A stretch of DNA of 64,000 bases from Cognataquiflexum nitidum (GCF_022538055.1 NZ_JAKZAM010000028.1:1-64000); one strand, 5' to 3'. Shown: positions 42,943-52,464, counted from the stretch's first letter. Program-made: numbers and translations. The notes: generated from the letters alone by a model not told the origin.

Positions 42943-42956
42943 CGCAATCGATTTCG
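42943..42956. promoter_or_regulatory. LacI-type operator candidate (CGCAATCGATTTCG)
   Basis: A 14-bp palindrome with one mismatched pair and an ATCGAT core. It is nearly identical to the site upstream of uxaC and lies at a similar distance (75 nt) from the start codon. It sits in the 325-nt space between the DUF1080 gene and the divergent GH2 gene, which otherwise holds no feature I can name. Confidence 0.55.
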
Positions 42957-43193
42957 AGTTGGCTATTGTCAAACTTTATTTTAACAAGGTAAAAAATTAT
43001 AAGAGAATAAATTTCCCGGAATTGACAAAAGGACAATTGGATGTTTGAGCCAATACTCCCAAATGAAGAAATTCTCCTCCCAAATCTAGCAGCATCCTTT
43101 TGGAAATTTCTTTCTTTTAGTTTGACTTAGTTTCTATTATATTGAAATCCAATCCAGTGAATGCTTATTAACTATCTTCCCAAAATAAAACCT

Positions 43194-45038
43194 ATGAAAA
43201 CCAAATCCTTGAGTTTTTTATACTTCATCCTGATATTTCTTTTAGGATCATATTCACCCTCATTTGCACAGCAGATCAATACCAAACCCATACTGTCTCC
43301 ATGGGGGGGGAATGTAGATTCCAATGCGCCTCATCCGGAATATCCAAGGCCTCAGATGGTCAGAGGAAGTTGGAGAAATCTCAACGGCCAATGGGATTAC
43401 GCCATTTCAGAAAAAGGAAATGGAGCTCCTGTAACCTTTGATGGAAAGATCACTGTTCCCTTTCCTGTTGAATCTTACCTTTCCGGAGTGACCAAGGCGG
43501 TCGGTGCAGAAAAGGAATTGTGGTACGATAAGGTCATTCACGTTTCCAATACTGAAAGAAAGGGGAAGGTATTGCTTCACTTTGGAGCAGTGGATTGGGA
43601 ATCGGAGGTTTTTGTCAATGGAAAATCAGTTGGCAAACATCAGGGAGGATATGATCCTTTTTCATTTGACATCACGGATTTTCTAGCCAAAGGTGTGGAT
43701 CAAAAAATCACCGTCAGGGTTTGGGATCCAAGCGATAAAGGTCCTCAGCCTCGCGGAAAGCAGGTCAACCAACCCAGAGGGATTTGGTATACGCCTGTAA
43801 CAGGCATTTGGCAGACTGTGTGGTTGGAGTTTGTTCCAACTACCTACATCAGCCACATCAAAACCACGCCTGATTGGGACAACGGGACTTTTCAATTTTC
43901 CATAAATGCCAATACTTCAGATCCGACTTTGACTTATAAAATCATTGCTATGGACAAAGGCTCCAAAGTGGCTGAAAGCTCAGGGACTTTTGGAAAAGAA
44001 TCAATCCTTAAAATCCCCAATCCAATCAGTTGGTCGTTGGAGAATCCTCACCTATATGACTTTGAAATCAGCTTGCTAAAAGGTAAAAATGTCCTTGACA
44101 AAGTCACTTCCTATGGCGCCTTGAGAAAGGTTTCCATTGTTTATGATTCCAAAGGAATGCAGCGTTTTGCATTAAATGATAAACAGGTATTCCACTATGG
44201 TCCTTTGGATCAGGGTTGGTGGCCGGATGGATTGTATACAGCTCCAACAGATGAAGCTTTGGCTTTTGACATCATCAAAACCAAAGAAATGGGCTTCAAT
44301 ATGATCAGAAAACATGTCAAAGTCGAGCCGGCCCGCTGGTATTATCATTGTGACAAATTGGGCATGATGGTATGGCAGGACATGCCTAGCGGGGACATGG
44401 GAAATAGATGGGAACAAAAGCTAGGCGTAATCGGAAAAGGGACTGATCGGGAAAGGACTCCTGAATCCGAAGCCATTTTCAAAAACGAATGGAAAGCCAT
44501 CATTGATGCCAATTACAATTTTCCTTCTATCGTTGTTTGGGTGCCGTTCAATGAAGCTTGGGGTCAGTTCAAAACCCATGAGATATCCGATTGGACCAAA
44601 TCCTATGATCCGACGAGATTGGTCAACAGCGCCAGCGGAGGGAATTTTGAACTGAAAGGAGCAAAAATCGCCGGTGATATCTTGGACATTCACAACTATC
44701 CGGATCCGGTGATGCCTTCTGCTGAGTTGTTTGGAAAAATTCAGATCCTTGTTTTGGGAGAGTTTGGCGGATTGGGATTACCTGTCGAAGGACATACCTG
44801 GCAGGAAAAAGACAATTGGGGATACCAGAGTTTCAAGTCCAAAGAAGAACTGTTGGACAGGTATAAAATCCTGATGAAAGACCTGCAAGACCTGATTCCA
44901 AAGGGCTTGGCAGCAGCTGTCTACACACAAACGACAGATGTCGAAATTGAGACCAACGGAGTCATGACTTACGACCGGAAAGTGATCAAAATGCCTGTGG
45001 ATGTTTTGAAAAAGTTACATGGGGAGTTGTATAGGTAA
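43194..45038 (+). CDS. Secreted glycoside hydrolase family 2 enzyme
   Basis: A 614-residue GH2 enzyme. The start is ATG 43194 with a signal peptide of about 25 residues (FLYFILIFLLGS, then SFAQ); the longer frame begins with an unlikely 11-residue extension. The N-terminal sugar-binding jelly roll (about 50-215), Ig-like domain (about 220-310) and TIM barrel (about 310-600) are in the usual order. The acid/base is Glu454 in WVPFNEAWG and the nucleophile Glu523 in VLGEFGGLG. Beta-galactosidase, beta-glucuronidase and beta-mannosidase activities occur in this family. Next to glucuronate genes, a beta-glucuronidase-like role is attractive but unproven. Confidence 0.9.
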   Translation: MKTKSLSFLYFILIFLLGSYSPSFAQQINTKPILSPWGGNVDSNAPHPEYPRPQMVRGSWRNLNGQWDYAISEKGNGAPVTFDGKITVPFPVESYLSGVTKAVGAEKELWYDKVIHVSNTERKGKVLLHFGAVDWESEVFVNGKSVGKHQGGYDPFSFDITDFLAKGVDQKITVRVWDPSDKGPQPRGKQVNQPRGIWYTPVTGIWQTVWLEFVPTTYISHIKTTPDWDNGTFQFSINANTSDPTLTYKIIAMDKGSKVAESSGTFGKESILKIPNPISWSLENPHLYDFEISLLKGKNVLDKVTSYGALRKVSIVYDSKGMQRFALNDKQVFHYGPLDQGWWPDGLYTAPTDEALAFDIIKTKEMGFNMIRKHVKVEPARWYYHCDKLGMMVWQDMPSGDMGNRWEQKLGVIGKGTDRERTPESEAIFKNEWKAIIDANYNFPSIVVWVPFNEAWGQFKTHEISDWTKSYDPTRLVNSASGGNFELKGAKIAGDILDIHNYPDPVMPSAELFGKIQILVLGEFGGLGLPVEGHTWQEKDNWGYQSFKSKEELLDRYKILMKDLQDLIPKGLAAAVYTQTTDVEIETNGVMTYDRKVIKMPVDVLKKLHGELYR

Positions 45039-45044
45039 TTTTAT

Positions 45045-45305
45045 ATGGTGATCCGTTTCTTTGCTTGTAACTCTATGTTATTCTTCAAGTGTGACGGAAG
45101 ACGGAAGTCGGAAGACCGATGTACCGGGCATTTCAGTTTGGAGGCAAGATTTAATTTAGATTACCGATCTACAGGCGAAAAAAGTAAAACTGAGGATTCT
45201 AGGAAGGAGCTTTTTGGAGCTTGGGAATCAACAAAAAGTGCCGAAGAGATTATTGAAGACCTAAGATCGAGTAGAAAAACAGATCGAAACATTGAGGAAT
45301 TGTGA
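45045..45305 (+). pseudogene. VapB-type antitoxin relic
   Basis: An 86-codon frame. Its C-terminal third (KELFGAWESTKSAEEIIEDL, then RSSRKTDRNIEEL) matches the tail of VapB antitoxins that bind PIN toxins. The N-terminal part does not look like a DNA-binding domain and includes a stretch built from GACGGAAG-like repeats (about 45094-45115), so the 5' half has probably been replaced. Its TGA overlaps the toxin ATG by one base, the normal coupling of a vapBC pair. Confidence 0.6.
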
Positions 45306-45439
45306 TGAACTATTTACTTGACACCAATATCTGTATTTACTTTTTGAAAGGTAGATATGGATTAATTGAAAAAATTGGACAAATAGGATTTGAAAATCTT
45401 TATATCTCTGAAATCTCCTTATTTAAAACGAAATCTTAA
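45305..45439 (+). pseudogene. Truncated VapC (PIN-domain) toxin
   Basis: Encodes 44 residues starting MNYLLDTNICIYFLKG, the classical first strand of a PIN RNase with its catalytic Asp in LLDTN. Homology continues to LYISEISL and then stops in four unrelated residues and a TAA at 45437-45439. A full VapC is about 130 residues, so roughly two thirds, including the other acidic residues, are missing. The break coincides with the left edge of the repeat element at 45449. It should be inactive. Confidence 0.75.
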
Positions 45440-45448
45440 ATGGTCGAA

Positions 45449-45555
45449 GTGGGGAGGAATGACGGCGGACCGGGCCGGCACTGGCCTTGTGGGTGGATAG
45501 GATTTCGCCGTCTTGACTTTTTTGGCTACTTTTTTTGTCAAGAAAAAAAGTAGCT
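45449..45555 (-). repeat. Dispersed intergenic element, copy 1
   Basis: In reverse complement this matches 55113-55224. Shared parts, in order, are a CTACTTTTT...AAAAAGTAG hairpin, CCAAAAAAG, AATCCTATCC, GCCGGCCCGGTCCGCCG and CTCCTCCCCAC-like ends. It is GC-rich in part compared with its surroundings. Repeats with such paired AAAGTAACC motifs are common in Bacteroidota. Confidence 0.75.
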
Positions 45556-45674
45556 GTAAAAATGACGACTCGATTTCCTGTAGCCCAAAGAACACCTTTA
45601 AAGATGATTTTGGTAACCAAAAATAAAAAGCACTTTTCCCGCCTCACTGACATCCAAATTGAGAATTGAACATC

Positions 45675-46670
45675 ATGAAAAAAAATCCTTATAGATTTTC
45701 TGTAATTTTTCCATTCATATTGGTCGCAATTATATCTTGCTCCCCCGAAAAAAAATCCTCAGAAATCCAACTCTCGGGCAATCCGATTTTTGAAGGATGG
45801 TATGCCGATCCGGAGGCGATCATCTATGGGGATACCTATTGGATTTACCCCACTTATTCTGATAAGTTTTCCAAACAGGTTTTTATGGATTGTTTTTCTT
45901 CCAAAGACCTGGTCAATTGGACCAAACATGAGCGGATCATCGACACCGCGGCGGTCCAATGGGCTGATTCAGCGATGTGGGCTCCCGGCGTGATTGAAAA
46001 CAAAGGGAAGTATTACCTTTTCTTTGCCGCCAACGATGTGCACGAAGGTCAGGTAGGAGGCATCGGCGTGGCTGTAGCCGACCAACCTCAGGGACCTTTT
46101 AAGGATTTGCTTGGTAAGCCCTTGATCAATGACATCGTAAACGGTGCGCAGCCTATTGATCAGTTTATTTTCAAAGATAAAGACGGCAGTTTTTTGATGT
46201 ATTATGGAGGTTGGGGCAAGTGTAATGTGGTCAGGTTAAATGATGAATTTACCGGATTGCTCCCTTTTGAAAATGGAGAATATTACAAAGAAGTGACTCC
46301 TAAAAGTTATGTAGAAGGACCATTTATGTTTGTCCGCGATGACAAATATTACTTCATGTGGTCGGAAGGGGGTTGGACAGGTCCTGATTACAAAGTAGCC
46401 TATGCGATTTCAGATAGCCCTTTTGGGCCGTTTGAAAGAATCGGGGTTGTCCTCGAGCAGGATCCTGAAGTAGCGACAGGGGCAGGACATCATTCTGTTT
46501 TATTTGAACCCGGTTCAGAGCAGTACTACATGGTATACCACAGGAGACCTTTGGGTGAAACCGACGGAAACCACCGTGTAACCTGCATCGACAAAATGGA
46601 ATTTGACGAAAAAGGTTTTATCAAGCCTGTTAAAATTACTTTTGAAGGAGTGGCTGCCAATCCATTGTAG
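45675..46670 (+). CDS. Lipoprotein glycoside hydrolase family 43
   Basis: A 331-residue GH43 five-bladed propeller enzyme. The start is ATG 45675 (MKKNPYRFS) with a lipoprotein signal and lipobox VAIISC near residue 22. The catalytic base Asp is in GWYADPEAI, the pKa-tuning Asp probably in WADSAMWAPGV, and the acid Glu in YVEGPFMF; the closing GAGHHSVLFEPG is typical. Members act on arabinose-, xylose- or galactose-containing side chains. It is anchored in the membrane and may supply sugars to the neighbouring catabolic genes. A DinB-fold gene follows after 11 nt. Confidence 0.88.
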   Translation: MKKNPYRFSVIFPFILVAIISCSPEKKSSEIQLSGNPIFEGWYADPEAIIYGDTYWIYPTYSDKFSKQVFMDCFSSKDLVNWTKHERIIDTAAVQWADSAMWAPGVIENKGKYYLFFAANDVHEGQVGGIGVAVADQPQGPFKDLLGKPLINDIVNGAQPIDQFIFKDKDGSFLMYYGGWGKCNVVRLNDEFTGLLPFENGEYYKEVTPKSYVEGPFMFVRDDKYYFMWSEGGWTGPDYKVAYAISDSPFGPFERIGVVLEQDPEVATGAGHHSVLFEPGSEQYYMVYHRRPLGETDGNHRVTCIDKMEFDEKGFIKPVKITFEGVAANPL

Positions 46671-46681
46671 CACATACGGTT

Positions 46682-47503
46682 ATGATTGAAGTAAAACATC
46701 TTTTCCATGAATTGGACATCCTTCTGATTGACTTGCTCAAAAGTCTGGAACCTTCCGACTGGGAAAAAACTACTTCAGCCAAACTTTGGAATGTGAAGGA
46801 TGTTGCTTCTCATTTATTGGACACCAACTTGCGCACTTTAAGTATCCAAAGAGATAGACATTTTGGAGAAAAACCTCCCAAGATCAATGGCTACGATGAT
46901 TTGGTAGCTTGGCTCAACCTATTGAATGCAGATTGGATCAAGGCCACCAAGAGGCTAAGTCCAAATGTTTTGATTTCACTATTGGAAAGTAGTGGGAAAG
47001 AAGTCTCAGATTATTATGTCAGCCTTCCTGATATGGAAGAAGCGATATTTTCTGTGGCATGGGCAGGGGAGGAGAAGAGCTTGAATTGGATGCATCTCGC
47101 TAGGGAATACACTGAAAAATGGCATCACCAACAGCAAATCAGGGATGCAGTAGGTAAACCCGGATTACTTCAGGTAAGGTATTTCGAACCTCTGATGGCC
47201 ACTTTTATGATGGCATTGCCTTTTGCTTTTGCCAAAGAAAATGCAGCAAATGGCACCGTGATAGAAATCAGGATTGGCGGAGAGTTTACAAAATCCTGGT
47301 GGCTTGAAAAAAACCAAGATTATTGGAAGTTACTCAATCAGGTAAGTAACCCACCGACTTCAATTGTCCAATTAGAAGATAAAATAGCTTGGAAACTTTT
47401 TTGCAAAAACCTTCGACCGGTTGAAGTTTTGGGTCAAGTGGATATTTCAGGAGATTTCAATTTGGGAAGAAAAGTCCTTGATATGGTTTCAGTCATGGCT
47501 TGA
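46682..47503 (+). CDS. DinB-fold / maleylpyruvate isomerase N-terminal domain protein
   Basis: A 273-residue cytosolic protein. The first four-helix bundle begins LFHELDILLIDLLKSLEPSDW and continues with WNVKDVASHLLDTNL, the metal-binding style of the DinB/MDMPI superfamily. A second signature, EKWHHQQQIRDAVG (about 142-155), supplies further His ligands. Family members are thiol-dependent transferases or isomerases; the substrate is unknown. It is probably co-transcribed with the GH43 gene. Confidence 0.8.
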   Translation: MIEVKHLFHELDILLIDLLKSLEPSDWEKTTSAKLWNVKDVASHLLDTNLRTLSIQRDRHFGEKPPKINGYDDLVAWLNLLNADWIKATKRLSPNVLISLLESSGKEVSDYYVSLPDMEEAIFSVAWAGEEKSLNWMHLAREYTEKWHHQQQIRDAVGKPGLLQVRYFEPLMATFMMALPFAFAKENAANGTVIEIRIGGEFTKSWWLEKNQDYWKLLNQVSNPPTSIVQLEDKIAWKLFCKNLRPVEVLGQVDISGDFNLGRKVLDMVSVMA

Positions 47504-47658
47504 CAAAACCAAACCAAGCCCGGTAACAATGACGAATTTATCGGAGTCGTCACCTTGAGTCTCAAAAATTTTCAAAAAAACATTCAGAAAAGGAATGACT
47601 TTGAAACGATTTTATTTTGGCCTCGGCAAACTCGGCCACCGAGGTTGTGCTTGAGAAA

Positions 47659-47703
47659 GGGGGAGGAGGAAAAAGCGGCGCAGCCGCTTTTTCCTCCTCC
47701 CCC
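47659..47703. repeat. Perfect 21-bp inverted repeat with 3-nt loop
   Basis: The arms GGGGGAGGAGGAAAAAGCGGC and its complement surround GCA. It lies in a 433-nt spacer, 150 nt past the DinB-like gene and facing the stop of the efflux operon. The strand asymmetry (purine arm, pyrimidine arm) and lack of a T-run make a classic terminator unlikely. Confidence 0.8.
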
Positions 47704-47759
47704 CTCCAAACGCCGAATCTCAGGTCCCTGAGCTTGTCGAAGGGGAAAATTCCATTTCT

Positions 47760-47834
47760 GTCACTCTGAGTGTAGCAAAGAGTCTCAAAGAATAATGAGA
47801 TTCTTCACCTTCGCAAGCTGCGGTTCAGAATGAC
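47760..47834. repeat. Imperfect 75-bp palindromic intergenic repeat
   Basis: Begins GTCACTCTGAG and ends TTCAGAATGAC, with an inner TCTCA...TGAGA pair. It is of the 'GTCA-TTCTGA' type often scattered in Bacteroidota genomes. Just before it, 47730-47749 contains CCCTGAGCTTGTCGAAGGGG, another widespread repeat core. Confidence 0.65.
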
Positions 47835-47936
47835 GCAACACCAACCCTCATTCCTTTTCTGAACATTTTAAAATGTGAAGGCCTCAGGATGGGGCTACAC
47901 CAATCGCCATTACAAAAAAGAAATGGTCGGTAAATC

Positions 47937-49313
47937 CTACCAACCACCTCCCAATGCTTTATACAATCTGACAGTGGATACGAGTTGATTTTCCAAAGCC
48001 AAAGATTTTTCAAATTCTGAATTGAAAAACTCCCTTTCTGCATCAAGTACCTGCAGGAATGAGGTATAGCCATTGTCATACAGCGCCTTGGAGAGCATCA
48101 AGGATTTTTCGGTGGCTGCGACTTGGGTGCTCCTTGCTTCAAATTCATTGCTGTAAGTCCTGATTTCTGCCAATGAATTTTCTACCTCTGCAAAAGCCGT
48201 CAGTACAGTCTTCTCATATTGAAATCCCAACTGAGAAGCTTTTGCCCTTTCAGCCTCAACCCGTCTTTTGTTTTGGCCAAACCTGAAAAACGGCCCGGCC
48301 AATTGACCGGAGAGAACTCCAAGTCCTGCCTGATTGCCAAACAACGTAGAGATTTGTGGGCTTGCCACTCCCAACAAACCTGTCAAGCTGAGAGAAGGAA
48401 ACCTCAAAGCAACGGCAACACCTATGCGTTCTGTCTGTGCAATAAGCTGCTGCTCAGCGATCTTGATATCGGGTCTTCTTTCAAGCAATTCGGAAGGCAA
48501 TCCACTTGGGATTTCCAAAGGCAACTGCTGTTGGTTATTTTCCAAGCCCCTAGATATCGGAATATATGTTCTTCCCAACAAGACATTAAAGGCATTTTCG
48601 GTGAGGATGATATTTCGCTCAAGGCTGTAGATCTGAGCCTTTGCAACAGCTGCGATTTGCTCTGCCTGGAGTTTATCCAATTCAGATACATTCCCCTTTT
48701 CAAACCGGGCGGTGATGATTTCCAGATATTCCAGGCGGGTTTCATAGGCACGTTGGGCGATTTCAAGCCTTTCATCCAATCCCCGAAGCCTGAAATACAA
48801 TTCTGCCACTTGGGCGACCAAACTGATGTACAATGATTTCTTTGATTCTTCTGTTGCCATCAATTCCGCGAAAGCAGCACGGTTGGCGTGGCGGAGCTTG
48901 CCCCACAGGTCGATTTCCCATGACACATTACCCAACAATCCCACCATATTGGGTGAAAAAGTCACTCCTGCCTGTTCGGATAAATTTCTGAATTCGGTAG
49001 TCCTTCCCATGGCACTGTAATCAAGGAAAGGATAGAGATTGGCTTTGTTATAACCCAAGATTGCCTTGGCCTCTTCCACCCGGTAAACAGCCGTCATCAG
49101 GTCGAGGTTAGAATCAATCGAAATTTGTATCAGACTTTGCAACAAACTGTCCTGGTAAACCTCCCACCACTTCAGATTGGTGATGGAATCAGTTTGGGAC
49201 ATAGCTTGTACATAGCCAACAGGCTTTTGTGTTTCGGGTCGGGAATATCTTGGTCCTACCGCACAGCCGTATGAAGCAATCAGGACAAACAGGAGAAAAT
49301 ATATATTCTTCAT
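47937..49313 (-). CDS. Outer-membrane efflux channel (TolC/NodT family)
   Basis: A 458-residue lipoprotein channel. The start is ATG 49313, 1 nt after the RND pump stop codon; the longer frame adds 32 residues inside the pump gene. The signal peptide ends in a lipobox (LIASYGC, about 17). Two outer-membrane efflux protein repeats follow, with TAVYRVEEAKAILGYNKANL in the first and RPDIKIAEQQLIAQTERIGVA split over the second, and the ending VRLYKALGGGW is typical of NodT-type channels. It forms the exit duct of the tripartite pump encoded upstream. Confidence 0.93.
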   Translation of the reverse strand: MKNIYFLLFVLIASYGCAVGPRYSRPETQKPVGYVQAMSQTDSITNLKWWEVYQDSLLQSLIQISIDSNLDLMTAVYRVEEAKAILGYNKANLYPFLDYSAMGRTTEFRNLSEQAGVTFSPNMVGLLGNVSWEIDLWGKLRHANRAAFAELMATEESKKSLYISLVAQVAELYFRLRGLDERLEIAQRAYETRLEYLEIITARFEKGNVSELDKLQAEQIAAVAKAQIYSLERNIILTENAFNVLLGRTYIPISRGLENNQQQLPLEIPSGLPSELLERRPDIKIAEQQLIAQTERIGVAVALRFPSLSLTGLLGVASPQISTLFGNQAGLGVLSGQLAGPFFRFGQNKRRVEAERAKASQLGFQYEKTVLTAFAEVENSLAEIRTYSNEFEARSTQVAATEKSLMLSKALYDNGYTSFLQVLDAEREFFNSEFEKSLALENQLVSTVRLYKALGGGW

Positions 49314-49314
49314 A

Positions 49315-52300
49315 TCAATGTGCCGGTTCTGATGGTGAAATAGGTGCATCTGATTTTTTCTTTTTTGCTCCGATGCTTTCAATGAGTACATATAATCCCG
49401 GAACCACAATGACTCCGATTATGGTCGCGATCAAGGTGCCACTGAAAACCGCCATTCCCATGACTTTTCGGGCTTCCGAGCCTGCGCCGGATGCTGTAAG
49501 CAAAGGAACGACACCTAGCATAAAAGCTAGGGATGTCATTATAATCGGTCGCAGCCTGAGTTTTGCAGCTTTAAGTGCAGCTTCCAACAGTGGCGTTCCA
49601 CCTTCATATTCCATCTTCGCAAATTCAACAATCAGGATGGCGTTTTTGGCAGTAAGACCGATGAGCATTACCAATCCGATTTGGGCAAATACATTGTTGA
49701 CATAGCTTGAGCTCCAAAAACCTCCCAACCATAAGCCGAGATAGGCCCCAAGAATGGCCGCAGGAACACCAAGCAATACGCTGAAAGGCAATTTCCAACT
49801 TTCATATTGCGCAGCGAGAATCAGAAACACAAAGACCAAAGCCATTAAGAACATGGTACTTCCGGTGCCTTCAGCGGCTTTTTCCTGGTAAGACATATTG
49901 CTCCAAGCGATGCTGAGTTCCTTTGGTAGCCCAGCCGCAACTTCTTCCAAGGCCTTGATGGCTTGCGAGGAGCTGAATCCGGCCTTCGGAGCGCCTGAGA
50001 TTTCAGCGGAACGGTACATGTTAAACCTGTTTGTAGTGGCCGGTCCTGAAATATCTTCCACAGTGGTGACCGTTCCCAAGGGAATAATTTCTCCTTTCTT
50101 GCTCCTTACATAATATTTGGACAAATCGGAGGGGTCGAGACGATCTTCCCCTTCAGCTTGTACAAAGACCTTGTATTGCCTGCCAAATCTATTGAAATCA
50201 TTCAGGTACGCACTTCCCAGGTATGTAGAAATGGTACTGGTAATTTCGGATAGGTCAATGCCAAGTTTTTCTGCTTTGTCATAATCTATACTGATTTTCT
50301 TTTGGGGAACATTAGACCTGAAGAGGGTGAAAATATTACCTATTTCAGGTCTCTTTTTCGCTTCGGCGATAAAAAGCTGCGCCTGTTCATCCAAATACTG
50401 TGGTGTGTTCCCGGATCTGTCCTGAAGCTGTAGGGTAAATCCGGCAGAGGTTCCAAGACCTTCGATCGGCGGTGGTCCAAAAGCAATGGCCGATGCCTCT
50501 GACACCAAATTTCGGAAAGCAAAATTGGTGGCAGCTACCAATTCTTTTGCTGTTCGCTTACGCTCATCCCAAGGCTTCAGCGAAATAAACACAAAAGCAT
50601 TGTTGGTAGAATAAGAACCTGTGATCAAACTGTACCCCAATACCATGGTGGAATATTCGATTTCTTCAAATCCGGAAAGAATATTTTCAACCTTTTTAGC
50701 CACTTGGTCAGTCCTTTCAATAGAAGAAGCATCCGGCAATTGGATATTGACCAAATAGTAACCCTCGTCTTCTTCCGGTAAAAATCCTCCGGGAATTCCT
50801 TTGCCCAACAAAACCACAAAAACCATGACAACCCCAATGATCATCGCCGAGCGGATTGATTTTCTGGCCACAATCCCGGCAACACCTGTATATCCCAATG
50901 TGAATTTGTCAAATAACCTATTGAAACCATTGAAGAACCTTTGTAACCCACTATTTGACTCTTTCTTTGGCTTTAAAAGTATGGCACAAAGCGCAGGGCT
51001 GAGTGTCAAGGCATTGAATGCGGAAAACAAAACCGAAATGGCAATGGTGATGGCAAATTGCTGGTACAGACGACCGGTGATACCCCCGGCAAAAGCTACA
51101 GGAACAAATACAGCTGCAAGTATCAGGGCAATGGCAATCACAGGGCCACCGACTTCTTTCATGGCTTTTTGGGTGGCTTCTTTTGGTTTCATGCCATGTT
51201 CTATATTGTGCATCACGGCTTCCACCACCACAATCGCATCATCCACCACAAGTCCAATGGCCAAAACCAAACCGAGCAAAGACAACACATTGACCGAAAA
51301 TCCTAAAAGAGGGAAAATGATAAAAGTGCCCAACAAAGAAACCGGCACTGTCAGTAAAGGAATTAATGTGGCCCTCCAGTCCTGAAGGAATAAGAACACC
51401 ACCAAAATCACTAAAAATACCGCTTCAAAAAGCGTATGGATAATTTCTTCTATACCGACAGAAATTGCCCGGGTAGTATTCAAGGATACTTCATATTGGA
51501 GGTCTTCAGGAAAATAGTTTACCAAATCATTCATGGTATTTTTCACATCCTCTGATACCTCAAGGGCATTGGAACCCGGGATTTGAAATACGACTATGGT
51601 TGAGGCAGAATTTGCATTCAACCTACTTGAAGAACTGTAATTGTCCATTCCCAACTCAATTCTGCTGATGTCTTTCAACCTGACTATGGATCCTTTTTCG
51701 TCAGATTTGACAATGATATTGCCGAATTCCTCTTCTGTCACCAATCTTTCCTGCAGCGCTACCGTGTAGGTGTAATCGACACCTGGAGGGGTAGGGGCTG
51801 CACCGAATTTTCCACCGGGAGAGATTGCGTTTTGCTTTCTGACAGCATTGGAAACATCATTTACCGTGAGATCGAGTTTGGTGAGTTGGTCGGGGTTCAA
51901 CCATATCCTCATCGAATAATCTGCCCCTCCAAAAAGGAACACATCTCCAACTCCTTTGAGTCGCTTCAGTTGGTCGACGATATTGATATTCGCATAATTG
52001 TTCAGGAAAAGTCCGTCATAGGTTTTGTTGGGAGAAGTAAGAGAAACGAGCATCAAAGGAAAAACCAATGATTTTTTGGTCGTAACCCCAAAATTCTTGA
52101 CCTCTGTAGGCATTTTTGCCGTTGCTTGCGAGACCCTGTTTTGGGTCAGCATGTTGGCGTTGTCCAGATCAGTGCCCACCTCAAAAGAAACCTGAAGAAT
52201 CAATGTTCCATCTGCGGCATTGATGGATTTCATATAAAGCATGTTTTCCACCCCGTTTACCTGCTGTTCGATAGGGGTAGCAACTGCCTGTTCGACGTTG

Positions 52301-52464
52301 ACGGCATTCGCACCGGTATAATTGGTGGTGACCTGAACCATCGGCGGGGTGATTTCAGGATATTTGGAAACAGGTATTCCCCTTAGGGTAATCAATCCCA
52401 TGATGATCATCAGGATCGAAATTACCATTGCAACTATTGGCCTTCGGATGAAAAATTCACTCAT
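49315..52464 (-). CDS. RND multidrug efflux pump, HAE1 family (AcrB/MexB-like)
   Basis: A 1049-residue inner-membrane proton antiporter. It begins MSEFFIRRPIVAMVISIL, the classic HAE1 start, with twelve membrane helices in two halves, two large periplasmic loops, the porter motif GVENMLYMKS, and the proton-relay aspartates in VLAIGLVVDDAIVVVE. The length matches AcrB (1049). It exports lipophilic drugs, bile-like compounds or dyes. It is the middle gene of a minus-strand operon with the adaptor 30 nt upstream and the outer-membrane channel 1 nt downstream. Confidence 0.97.
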   Translation of the reverse strand: MSEFFIRRPIVAMVISILMIIMGLITLRGIPVSKYPEITPPMVQVTTNYTGANAVNVEQAVATPIEQQVNGVENMLYMKSINAADGTLILQVSFEVGTDLDNANMLTQNRVSQATAKMPTEVKNFGVTTKKSLVFPLMLVSLTSPNKTYDGLFLNNYANINIVDQLKRLKGVGDVFLFGGADYSMRIWLNPDQLTKLDLTVNDVSNAVRKQNAISPGGKFGAAPTPPGVDYTYTVALQERLVTEEEFGNIIVKSDEKGSIVRLKDISRIELGMDNYSSSSRLNANSASTIVVFQIPGSNALEVSEDVKNTMNDLVNYFPEDLQYEVSLNTTRAISVGIEEIIHTLFEAVFLVILVVFLFLQDWRATLIPLLTVPVSLLGTFIIFPLLGFSVNVLSLLGLVLAIGLVVDDAIVVVEAVMHNIEHGMKPKEATQKAMKEVGGPVIAIALILAAVFVPVAFAGGITGRLYQQFAITIAISVLFSAFNALTLSPALCAILLKPKKESNSGLQRFFNGFNRLFDKFTLGYTGVAGIVARKSIRSAMIIGVVMVFVVLLGKGIPGGFLPEEDEGYYLVNIQLPDASSIERTDQVAKKVENILSGFEEIEYSTMVLGYSLITGSYSTNNAFVFISLKPWDERKRTAKELVAATNFAFRNLVSEASAIAFGPPPIEGLGTSAGFTLQLQDRSGNTPQYLDEQAQLFIAEAKKRPEIGNIFTLFRSNVPQKKISIDYDKAEKLGIDLSEITSTISTYLGSAYLNDFNRFGRQYKVFVQAEGEDRLDPSDLSKYYVRSKKGEIIPLGTVTTVEDISGPATTNRFNMYRSAEISGAPKAGFSSSQAIKALEEVAAGLPKELSIAWSNMSYQEKAAEGTGSTMFLMALVFVFLILAAQYESWKLPFSVLLGVPAAILGAYLGLWLGGFWSSSYVNNVFAQIGLVMLIGLTAKNAILIVEFAKMEYEGGTPLLEAALKAAKLRLRPIIMTSLAFMLGVVPLLTASGAGSEARKVMGMAVFSGTLIATIIGVIVVPGLYVLIESIGAKKKKSDAPISPSEPAH

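Noticed and set aside
48219..48836. A 205-codon plus-strand frame opposite the efflux channel gene.
   Set aside because: It is an antisense shadow of a well-supported gene. The peptide has no family features.
51058..51385. Plus-strand frames opposite the RND pump gene.
   Set aside because: Antisense shadows of a complete HAE1-family gene.
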